From: Cryptomeria japonica
Taxonomy: Eukaryota; Streptophyta; Pinopsida; Cupressales; Cupressaceae
Direction of reading: 5' to 3'
Length of the DNA stretch: 64,000 bases
Assembly: GCF_030272615.1 (NCBI RefSeq)
Contig: NC_081415.1
Coordinates: forward strand, 373,901,009 to 373,965,008
Shown: positions 23,745 to 32,562 of the stretch, piece by piece
Position numbering within the stretch: the first letter of the stretch is position 1
Layout of the letters: every line of letters starts with the position of its first letter
Program-made: the position numbers and the translations under genes
The notes under the pieces: model-generated
Databases searched by the model: none
Told to the model about the DNA's origin: nothing
What the model saw: only the letters and a program-made list of their open reading frames with translations

Positions 23745-25379
23745 TTAATTTTCAACCATTGCTTTGAATAGTTTGAATTTTCCAAGTGGTTCTGATTTTT
23801 CTCTGAGAAAAGTAACCCAACACATTCTAGAATAATCATCAATATTTAGCATGTAATATCTATCACCTTGTAAGCTTATAGTTCTAGTTGGACCACATAA
23901 ATCAGTGTGAATTAAATCAAGAGCATTATTGGATTTTTCTGGAATACTTTTGAAACTAGCTTTAACTTGTTTTCCAAATTGACATTCCTTGCAAATTGTA
24001 TTATGAGGTTTCACAATTTTAGGTAGATCTCTAACTGCCTTAGAAGTACTGATTTTTACCATGGAATCAAAGTTTACATGACATAGTCTCTTATGCCATA
24101 ACCAACTTTCATCTATATGTGCAATTAAGCATGCCTTTTCACTGTTATTCAAATGAAAGATATTGCCTCTAGTCTGATTACCGGTTGCAATTTCCAAACC
24201 ATTTCTATTCATGATTTTGCATTTTCCATTTTTAAATTGTAACTGAAATCCCTTCTCAACTAATTGACCAACACTTAAAAGATTATGCTTTAATCCTTCA
24301 ACATAGTAGACATTGTTATTGTTATGCTTACCATCAAGAGATATTGAACCCTTACCTTTGATTGAACAAGCTTGGTCATCTCCAAATCTTACTAAACCTC
24401 CATTGTATTCTTGAAAGTTCAAGAATTTACCTTTGTCTCCAGTCATATGATGTGAGCATCTTGAATCAATGATCCATTCATCCTTTGCTTCAACTTTAGC
24501 TGCTAGGGCTTGTTCTACCGGTTGAGCAGTAGGTACTAGTTGATCTTCTATTATAGCAACAAAAACCCATCCATTGTCTGCTGGGTCCTCATCAGAATCA
24601 TCAGTCACACCTTCATCAGCAATGTAACAAGATTTGTCTTTGTTCTTCTTAAATCTGTATCTCTGATATTCAGGATTAGGCTTGTATGTTCTTCTAGCTT
24701 CTTCTCTTAGTCTAGCATGTCTATCAGGGCATCTTGAAGCCATATGACCAATTTTATTGCAGTTAAAACATTTAATGGGTGCTTTACCTTCATACTTACT
24801 TCCAATTATACCTTCTGGCATTTTTCTTGCAAATAGTGCTTCAAGTTTTTCAAGTTTTTCATTCTCCTTTCTGGATTCTTCAAGTTCTCTTGCATAAAAG
24901 GCTCTCCAGTCTGATTTGTCAAATGTTGGAGTAGATGATGTTGATACTTTAGAGGCCAAATCTTTCTTTATAGTAGCAACATGACCAAATTCCTCAATTT
25001 CAAAGGCTGAAAGTTTTCCAATCAATGTATCCTTAGTTACTGATGTATTAGGCATTTTTCTTAACTCATTTATAGCAGTAACCTTCATTTTATATGCCGG
25101 TGGCAAACCTCTTAAGATTTTTGAAACAATTTCATCCTCACTCAAAGTTCCTCCACAACATTTAATACCCAGAACAATTTCATTTACTCTTTCCATAAAA
25201 GCAGAAATCCTTTCATCTTCTTCCATTTTCAGATGTTCATACCTGACTCGGAAGCTTTCAAGTTTTGCAATTTTGACTGTGGAATCTCCTTCATTCAGTG
25301 TTTCCAAGTGATCCCAAATAGCTTTAGTAGTAGATCTATCTGATAATCCCATGATTTGTTGATCTGATAATGCGCTCAA
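23745..25379 (-). pseudogene. gag-pol: Element D gag-protease-integrase (544 codons open)
   Basis: The longest open frame in D, part of a polyprotein whose true start is ATG 25589-25591. In order: UBN2-type copia gag (IWDHLETLNEGD, LKMEEDERISAFMERVNEIV), a CCHC knuckle CFNCNKIGHMASRC at about 24760, then protease. Next comes the GAG-pre-integrase zinc module (WHKRLCHVN...CKECQFGK, about 24090-23970), and the first catalytic Asp of integrase in TDLCGP. The protease active site reads IIDSRCSHHMTG: the glycine of the D-S/T-G triad is arginine, so the enzyme should be dead even though the frame is open. ATG 25379 is internal, not the biological start. Confidence 0.9.
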
Positions 25380-25591
25380 AAGTGCTTCTCTTGCTTTGCA
25401 ATCATTCTCTTCTTCTTTAGCTAAGGTAGTTGGAGCAGTCTGACCAGCTATAGCAGCAGTATAACCATTCTTTGTAACTTCCCAGATGTCTTACCGATGC
25501 AATTCAGATGTGTTTCCATCCCGATCTTCCATATCCCATAGTTGGTTCCATCAAGTTTAGGACTGTCCTTCCTGAAATAATTCGTAGACAT
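25380..25591 (-). pseudogene. gag: Element D gag N-terminus
   Basis: From ATG 25591 the minus strand gives a normal copia gag start (KLDGTNYGIWK, METHLNCI). One extra base near 25490 then shifts the frame; the following TLAKEEENDCKARE segment is in the frame of the 544-codon ORF. So a single-base indel, not a missing exon, separates the start codon from the rest. Confidence 0.75.
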
Positions 25592-25635
25592 TGGATCTCC
25601 TCAAGTTGTTAAACTTCTGCAAAAAGAGGACTAGA

Positions 25636-25646
25636 CTCTGATACCA
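25636..25646 (-). other. Element D primer binding site
   Basis: Reads TGGTATCAGAG on the minus strand, two bases after the LTR end; complementary to initiator tRNA-Met, as expected for copia. Confidence 0.85.
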
Positions 25647-25648
25647 AT

Positions 25649-26715
25649 TGTTAGGTCCCGAAGACAACTGAGAGGGGGGGGGGGTGAGTCAATTGTCTAA
25701 TAAATTCAAACCAAAAACCAATTAACCAACTTAATGCTTAATACCGGTAAACCAGTTAAGTGTACCGGTAGACAGTGTTATTGGTAAATTGCTATACCGG
25801 TAAAGATTAATGCATGAAACATAAACATAAAGTCATCCACAACACATAACACCAATATTTGTATGTGGAAACCCTGTAAGGCGAAAAAACATGGTGGGAA
25901 ACCTTACCCACAATCAGATGATACTACTGCATATAGTAAGCGTACATAAATGGGGTTTGCACATGCAGAAAGGCCAACAACCTAGAGCTCACTGCTCAAT
26001 CACAAAATGGGAGTCACACTAACTACAGTTGGATGGTTAAATCCAATAAGAATGTACTACACAAAATATCATCTTCATATGCTGGATTCAGTACTGGTGT
26101 AATGCTGATATGCTTCTACAAAAACCTAACTTCACCTTCAAATGATGTCTTCATGTATACCTCTGCTTGATCTCGCATATACCTTTACTCAATTCTTTTT
26201 CGCATTCCACATTTGATCTTACAAATAAGATGTTACAAATAAGATCTTACATTTATACCATACCCTAAGACCAATTTTAGTAGGTCGACTCTACAAGATA
26301 TTACAATAAAACATTTTTCATACAATACAATATCCGATGCAATAACCGATTAAACATGTCGGCTAAATGCATTTACATCAATAATAAATCATCTCCATAG
26401 CATGCCATGCTGATCTGGAAAAGAAAAACCTGCCGGTGTAACCCTAGATAACCCTGGACCTATTTGCCAGTAAAAGAAAATATGCAAATATGAATATACC
26501 AATGATTAATTCTTCAAACCAAAGTGTCCACATGATGTCTTCGACATTACCAAGTGTCTTCCATATCATTCCAGGTGCCGGTGAACATTATATCCTACCA
26601 GTGAACCATATACCAGTAACTGTTGCACAATTTACTTGCTTGCCGGTGAATGTTGCTGGATCTCCAAATTGCTTGTTTTTAGTAGGTGTTGACATCAATG
26701 ACAAAACCATACCAA
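25649..26715 (-). repeat. Element D 5' LTR, end truncated
   Basis: Homologous to 20040-21103 from its first base but stops at ACCATACCAAA; the final ATACCAACA is absent and B LTR sequence follows directly. No target duplication is therefore expected. The ORF at 26490-26813 crosses the fusion and is not a gene. Confidence 0.8.
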
Positions 26716-27912
26716 ACCCCTTTCTAATCCTATTATTTCAATTAAATCCTATTATCCCTCCATCCACTTGCAAAATCCCAAACCCCTTTCTAATCCCTTC
26801 TAGAATCTTCTAAACACTTCTAATTAACCTAACCCTCCTCTAAATTTTGTCACATCCCTAAGCAAAGGGAAGTCACTTCTCAAATGGCTCAAAGTCTTTG
26901 ATAAAAAGGTTTTCAACTTTCAACCACCAAAACCCTTAAAGTCTTTGAAAACCATTGAAGGCTTCCAACCTTCAACCACTTAATCCCCAAAGTCTCCAAT
27001 AACCATTAATGGTTAATTCAAACCCTCCCACATGGTTAAAACATTTGTTTTGACTCAACCTCTATCCAACCCAAGGGTCTCATCAGGCCATTAATGCTTT
27101 GACCATGATTAGGTCTTAATCATTTGCACAAAGGTTTATCCTTGGATTAACTCTTAATCCAGTGGGTAAGCCTAACTTGGACTTGACCCTTAGCCTTTAG
27201 ATAACCATGAGGTCTTCTCAGGCCTTTAATGCCTCCAACCTCTTCTCTCAACCCAACCCTATGTTGACACTTGTCACCATTTCATTGGTGCCAATTGTGC
27301 ACATGGATCCCCAACTTTCAAACCTGGCCCTTGATTAAACCTTTCAATCTTGACCATCCATTGCCCTGTTTATGCTATAAATAGAGCTCTCATTCCTCCA
27401 TTCATGACAATCATCCTTCAAATTTGTAGCATCACACTAATGCTCAAATACATTCAAGCTTTCTAATTTCATATATGCTCATCATTTAGTCTCTCTTAAA
27501 TCAGGAATTAGACTAAGTAGGCATGTTCAGAATAATTTCTTTATCACTTTAGTTCAATCATAGACTAAATATAGTATGCTAGGATAGTATTCATACTAAT
27601 CTTGTCATCTTATCATCTAGTTTATTTCATTGCTAAGATCATATATAGCTTAACATCCATTTCATACTAAAATATATCAAAACATCCCTCGTTCTTACAT
27701 TTGCCATCCCTAAACCATTTTGCTCAGTAATCTGAGAGCAAAAACATTGGTTTGAGGGACATTGTGAGATAGAGAACCATGGGACCCACCTTGGGAAGCT
27801 GAGTAATACATCGTTACTCCATATCTTGCATCAAGAAGTCCTGTGTGTGTGTGTGGACTAGTATTTAACTATATTTTCATATATTAATTTTTATCAGCCC
27901 ACTTTTCCCGCA
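26716..27912 (+). repeat. Element B 5' LTR, left end lost
   Basis: Matches 43850-45020 at about 98 percent by eye; the first 300 bp or so of the LTR are missing. The first 19 bases (26712-26730) duplicate 26778-26796, which is not so in the right LTR and so reflects the joining event with element D. It ends CCCGCA. A (GT)n run lies at 27842-27855. Confidence 0.85.
27375..27383 (+). promoter_or_regulatory. TATA box of element B 5' LTR
   Basis: CTATAAATA in the context CTGTTTATG-CTATAAATA-GAGCTC; identical in the right LTR at 44483-44491. It would start the genomic RNA near 27410, so the leader arrays lie in the transcript. Confidence 0.7.
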
Positions 27913-27920
27913 TATATTTC

Positions 27921-27938
27921 TGGCGCCCACCGTGGGGC
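27921..27938 (+). other. Element B primer binding site
   Basis: TGGCGCCCACCGTGGGGC eight bases after the LTR end. Element C has TGGTGCCCACCGTGGGGC at the same place (53073), so the site is conserved between the two families. The tRNA was not identified. Confidence 0.7.
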
Positions 27939-28004
27939 CCGACCCCAAATAACAAATCAGTTTTTCAAATTAATGACTTTTGCAGGTCTGTGGGAAACAG
28001 GAAT

Positions 28005-28417
28005 TGGCGCGTCGGAAACATTCCTTAGCGCATCCGCCTAACAGTCTAGCGCTTCTAGCCTACTGTTTAGCACGTGAGGTCTCTGCTATAGCACGTAAAG
28101 TCATTCCTTTAGTGCATGACTTTGTTAAAATTTTTTTTTCTGTAGGTCTCAACGCTGGCAAAACATAGAGTAGCGCATCAAGTGAATAGAATAGCACACC
28201 CGATACACAGTTTAGCACTTGTAGTCCATCATTCAGCGCATGCGGTTCAAAAATTAGCACATCAAATTCAAATTTTTCCTACAGGTCCAAACAGAACGAC
28301 AGAATATCACTTTCAACGCACAGAGTAGCGCATTTAGAGAACAGAGTAGCGCATTAGTGCTTTATTTTAGCGCATCAAACATATATTTTAGCGCATACAG
28401 TCTGTTCTGTAGCGCAT
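28005..28417 (+). repeat. Leader array I of TAGCGCAT-type motifs in 21-nt register
   Basis: Seventeen sites in three blocks. Block 1: 28005, 28026, 28047, 28068, 28089, 28110. Block 2: 28171, 28192, 28213, 28234, 28255. Block 3: 28305, 28326, 28347, 28368, 28389, 28410. Within each block every step is exactly 21 nt, while the 13 nt between motifs are unrelated from one unit to the next. Consensus T-A-G-C-G/A-C-A/G-T; the core GCGC is palindromic. Each block is preceded by a T-rich tract and an AGGTC word (27984, 28144, 28283). The array begins about 65 nt after the primer site. Confidence 0.9.
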
Positions 28418-29139
28418 CAAAAACCGAAGTAATAAAAATAATTGTTGTAACCGAAAGTTCGAGATTAGACTTGTAGAAGTCCACCGAGGTATCTAACTGT
28501 TTATTTTGTAGGTCTCTAACAATTTCATTGCAGATAGGAGCTTCATCTTCAGATTAGAATAGTTAGATTTTTACTATCCTATCTAGGATAGTTTAAAATT
28601 TGATTTTCTTTTCTTATAAAATTGAACTCACCTTGTTTTTGGGCTATAAAAAGAACCACTATCAAAAAAATTTCTTGTTTTCATAGGAGAAAACCTATTT
28701 TTTGGCTGTAAAAAGAACAAAACAAAAATTCCTTTTTGCAAAAATAGAGCTATAAAAAGAATCTCACCATCCTTTGGTGTATAAAAGGATCCATCTTCAA
28801 TTTTTGAACCAAGGAAAGAACCTCACCTCAAAAGCTTTGTTGCAATCAAAAGAGGGAAGTTAATCCCCTTTTCCAATTTTTTTTTGTTGACCAAATCGAA
28901 CCTTTTGCTTTGTTGACCTGGTTATTTCCTTAGATTAAAAAATCATTTCTTTAAGGAACTAAAAGGAACACCATGCTTTTCTTGGAGCAACATCTCCTAG
29001 TAGAGGTTAGTAAATCACTGAATTGAAGGTTTAAAATTTTTTTTTGATTGCTCTGTCTCGAAAGTGGAAGGAATATGCTCTCCCCTTAACTGGGTGATCA
29101 AAAATCCAGACCACTCTTACAGCTTTCAATAATTCAAGC
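28418..29139 (+). other. Leader segment with four TATA-like words
   Basis: Non-coding. CTATAAAAAGAA-type words at 28644, 28706 (CTGTAAAAAGAAC), 28750 and 28779 (GTATAAAAGGATC) are spaced 62, 44 and 29 nt. They resemble TATA boxes but could also be a decayed short repeat. Another T-rich AGGTC word is at 28510. No ORF worth reporting. Confidence 0.45.
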
Positions 29140-29700
29140 ATTTACATCCTTTAGCAGACCTGCCTTCCCGAGGAGTTGCAATCAACTCTTAAAGCCATTT
29201 ATGGCCGGTGTGAAGGGAATGACCTAAGTGGGGAACGACTTTGACGCCAAGAATTCAACCCACTATAATCAAATGTGGAAAGTGACGAAAGTCCTTTTCA
29301 ATGGTTGCACGCAGCGATTAGCCTTCCCCCAGTATCGTTGAGATACGTAAAGCCTTTGTTCTAAAGGTTGGGAAGCCTTCTGAGGGAGTTTATCACTGAC
29401 GAGCGAACGGGAAGCCTGATTACGAACCATAGAATTAGAAGCTTTGAACTGAGTCAGTAAACAAACATTTATAACATCATAGTGCAAGGGTGGGGAAGAA
29501 TCCACCCCCAAGATTACTCACCATATATCTCCCAAGATACCTACTCAACTGTGAAGCAATTCACTTTGAGTTAATTTCTGGCAAAAAGCAAAAAAATGGG
29601 CGCCTTCTAGGGGGTGACACGACTGTTTGAGCTGACGGAGTATCGAGACTAGTGGGCTATGATGTTATTTATGACCCTTGAATAAAGAGTCTTTCTGAAG
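29140..29700 (+). ncRNA. Conserved structured leader block of element B
   Basis: Homologous to 53781-54240 in element C although neither is coding. Conserved words include CCTGCC-TCCCG, AACTCTTAAAGCC, GCCGGTGTGA, GGGAATGACCTAAGTGGG and CTCCCAAGATAC. Three small hairpins hold in both elements. Here they are GAGTTG-CAAT-CAACTC (29173-29188), GTATC-GTTGA-GATAC (29332-29346) and CCTTT-GTTCT-AAAGG (29353-29367). It is most likely part of the element RNA rather than a separate gene. Packaging, dimerisation or translation control are possible roles; none is shown. Confidence 0.55.
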
Positions 29701-29911
29701 TGTATTACTTGTATCCAAACCTGTTAAAACATTGGGGATTTGAACACATCCTCGCAGATCATACACTTTTTGTTAGATTAGGAAAAATGGTTGTACTTTT
29801 TGTGCCATGCTTGCATTTATTACTTCAGAAAATCGTCCATCGCACTTGAAAATTTCTCAACAAAAATAAAAAACCTCAAGAGATCACCCAAACGGAAAAA
29901 TCAGGGCAGTT

Positions 29912-30422
29912 CAGCGCATAAGAATAACATCTTAGCGCGTGGAAGACTTTTGTTAGCACATCCAAACTTTAAATTAGTACGTGAAGTTAAAACAGTAGCA
30001 TTTTATCATTAGGCAAAACAGTATACAATCCTTTAGCGCATCAGAAACACATTCTAGTGCGTGGCAGAAACATCTTAGCGCGTAGGTTCCAATAATTAGC
30101 GCATAAAGTCAAACAGTTAGCGCGTATCAGGCTCAGTATAGCACGTAGCTTTTCCAAGCAAATTCCACAACAATTTTCAACAGTCCTAACTTTAGCGCGT
30201 AGAAGAAATAGCTTAGCGCGTGGCATAGAAACATTAGCGCATGCAGTCTAGAAGTTAGCGCTTAGAAGACCTAGGATAGCGCATAAACTTTTCAACTGTT
30301 AGACCACCATTTTCACAAAATCCAAACTTTAGCGCGTGTCTAGGGGCAGATTAGCACGTGGGCCCATTATTTTAGCGCATCAAGAAAAATCAGTAGCGCA
30401 TGTAGACTCTGTTTTAGCGCAT
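29912..30422 (+). repeat. Leader array II of TAGCGCGT/TAGCGCAT motifs
   Basis: Twenty-one sites in four blocks. Sites: 29912, 29933, 29954, 29975, 29996; 30034, 30055, 30076, 30097, 30118, 30139; 30193, 30214, 30235, 30256, 30277; 30330, 30352, 30373, 30394, 30415. All steps within blocks are 21 nt except one of 22 (30330 to 30352). The array sits between the conserved leader block and the pre-gag ORF. ORFs here on either strand (29791-30012 plus, 30041-30226 minus) are products of the repeat. Confidence 0.9.
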
Positions 30423-30557
30423 GATTCAAAACATGAAAACAGAGAGCAAAAACCGTGAAAAATTTGAAAATTTCAAAAACATTTTTTAGAAGCCTTTTTC
30501 ATCAAAAAACCATTTTTCATCAAACCAGAGTGACAAACGAACCACTAAAACTATTTC

Positions 30558-31277
30558 TTGAGCTCAATTTGTGTTAAAACCAAATTTGTCAGAATCCTAA
30601 ACAAATGCACAATAGAGGACATCTCTCCTATCATAATCCAGAAAATTTCATCATCAGTATCAACAAAATCCTTTACCATCTTACGAATTTCTATCTCAAA
30701 ACACTTGTTTAAAATTCTCAAATCGTCAAAACTAGTTTCCAGATCGGGAAGCTTTTATCCATATCATTTGACACGCTTTATCGTGAAGGGACATCTAAAC
30801 CTTCACTCTGATAAAGTAAGATTTGAAATTTTCCAAAACAAGAATCAACTGAATCGAAACAAATCAAAGGAAATCATTGATCACTCATGCATGACTAATC
30901 CCCTTATTCTGAGAAGAAAGAACCTCTATCGTAACATCACGTTGAAGAAACAACAAACTAGTTTTTCCAAATTCATCAAGAGAAATAAGTTTTTATACAT
31001 CAATCGTCAACTCTTCAAATCTCATCGGGTATTCCTTCATCACGTCAAAAAGTATATCCAAAACAAATCTAGCGAATTTGACAAGGAACCCTTGAAGACA
31101 AGAGCATACTATCAAAAGTCTGCTTTTAATCAAACCATAAACCACAGTGGAAAGATCAATCCAGCATTCTTGCCTGACAAGTGCATCACATATAACACAT
31201 CTCGATCAGAACCACCAACACCTGAGCAACACATCGAAGAGGCTTTTGTCCCTTTCATCACTGAAAGCTTCTACTAA
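30558..31277 (+). CDS. Pre-gag ORF of element B (239 codons, intact)
   Basis: Open from ATG 30558 to the stop at 31275-31277, one base before the gag ATG (31279) and in a different frame. The product would be very basic and rich in Lys, Ser, Ile, Asn and Phe, with no signal peptide or known motif; its last third contains EPPTPEQHIEEAF. Some Tat-lineage elements (Ogre) carry an ORF of unknown function before gag. This may be the same, but element C has no comparable frame, so a chance ORF in AT-rich leader is possible. It is striking that it has no stop while the adjoining gag-pol has about twenty. Confidence 0.4.
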   Translation: MSSICVKTKFVRILNKCTIEDISPIIIQKISSSVSTKSFTILRISISKHLFKILKSSKLVSRSGSFYPYHLTRFIVKGHLNLHSDKVRFEIFQNKNQLNRNKSKEIIDHSCMTNPLILRRKNLYRNITLKKQQTSFSKFIKRNKFLYINRQLFKSHRVFLHHVKKYIQNKSSEFDKEPLKTRAYYQKSAFNQTINHSGKINPAFLPDKCITYNTSRSEPPTPEQHIEEAFVPFITESFY

Positions 31278-31278
31278 A

Positions 31279-32562
31279 ATGCCTGTTACTCGCTCTCAAA
31301 GTAACAAACAAAGCGAGACACCCGCTGAGTCAAGTATGAATCGAAGATTATCAAATCCTTTTGAAGTTCCACCTGTAGAAGAACTTGAAATTACTGAAGC
31401 CCTTCTTCGGGAATGTCAAGTAAATCCTTCCTTCCAAAAACTTGTAGAAAAGCTCATGGAAAATGACAAGGAAAAATATCTGCTCATGCTTACAAGCAAA
31501 GGCGTTAAACTTCCTGAAGATTTCGACCCAAACATTTTTCAAACCGGATCTCGGCAATATGCATATCAAGAACAACACAGAGAAGAAGAAACTTGCATAC
31601 CTGAACAACATAACTTTGAGCAACACATTCCAGAACAACGCATACTAGAAATGCGTATACCTGAGCTAGAAACACCAGAGCAACATATACCATTTACCAC
31701 ACCTTTTCAGTTGAGAACTAATACAAGGCAATAACTTTTTCCTCGACAAGACAATATACCTTTGGCAGCCCTTACTCAACAAATGCAAATGTTGCAAAGG
31801 CAAATACAGGATATGCAACAAGGGACAACAGTGCGTTACTCTTTAAACGAAATCTGTCCTTATCCATTTGACAGAAGCTTGAATATGGTGCCTTTTCCTC
31901 CAAACTCGGATGTTCCCAAATTTGATAAATACGATGGGAAAAGTGATCCCCGGGATCATGTTCGATAATTTTGCACACTAAGCCTTGAATTTGCTCATGA
32001 TGACACCTATTTGATGAGGTTATTCCCCAGAAGCTTGGGAGGGCAAACCATGGAATGGTTATCTAAAATTTCACCACCTATTAGATCATTTGATGAATTG
32101 GTTAACAAATTCATCACTCACTATTCCTACAACATTCAACATGCCATAACCATGCTAGATGTTTGCAACACCAAACAAAAGAACAATGAAACATTCATGG
32201 CGTTCCTTCAACACTGGCAACGCATGGTCTCCAGATATCCTTGAGATATTCCTGAAAAGGAGAAAATGGAAATCTTCATCGATAACCTGAATGGCGAAAT
32301 GAGTTACAGACTAAAACTTCAATGCATACCATCTTTCGCTAAATTGATTGAAAATGGCATTCAAGTAGAGGAAGCCTGTGTCAAAAAGGGAACACTCAAA
32401 TTCTACAAGGAAGGAACAAACTCATCAAATTACAATAATCAGAACAACACCAACCTTGACAAATCTCGATTTTGGACTTGAAACAAAAATGAAGGCAACA
32501 ACAAATCACATGATCCTAAATCAAAGCAGCCAGTACTTGCATTATCTGGAAATCCTCAGAAC
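31279..32562 (+). pseudogene. gag: Element B gag
   Basis: Starts MPVTRSQSNK at ATG 31279; element C gag starts MPIQTRSSHK, which supports this start. A low-complexity stretch of repeated PEQ/HIPE words (31600-31690) is followed by the capsid-like retrotransposon gag domain (31850-32420): PYPFDRSLN, KFDKYDGKSDPRDHV, LFPRSLGGQTMEWL, HYSYNIQHAITMLDV and FLQHWQRMVSRYP. In-frame stops lie at 31732, 31966, 32242 and 32479, with no frameshift. The stop at 32242 replaces the Arg found in C (CGA to TGA fits). The protein would form the particle in which reverse transcription happens. Confidence 0.85.

Larger units (their letters stand above)
20040..26715 (-). mobile_element. Element D: Ty1/copia retrotransposon, minus strand
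   Basis: LTRs at 20040-21103 and 25649-26715; minus-strand primer site at 25636-25646; polypurine tract at 21104-21117. Between them lies a copia-order polyprotein (gag, protease, integrase, RT, RNase H). Both LTRs share a long G run ten or so bases in (AACTGAGAGGGGGG). They differ by a few percent, including an 18-bp or so duplicated segment at about 26221-26246 in the right copy. The right LTR lacks its last ten bases or so, where it is fused to the LTR of element B. Confidence 0.9.

Noticed and set aside
27980-28168. 62-codon ORF with a heptad pattern (LAxxxxx), looking like a leucine zipper
   Set aside because: The heptads are a result of the 21-nt motif spacing. The frame is not kept between blocks (gaps of 61, 50, 38 and 53 nt) and other blocks have stops.
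30041-30226. Minus-strand ORF with repeated LRAK/RAN words
   Set aside because: It is read from the motif array; the periodicity explains it entirely.
28005-30422. CRISPR-like array
   Set aside because: The repeat is only 8 nt, no cas genes are present and the context is a plant retrotransposon leader.
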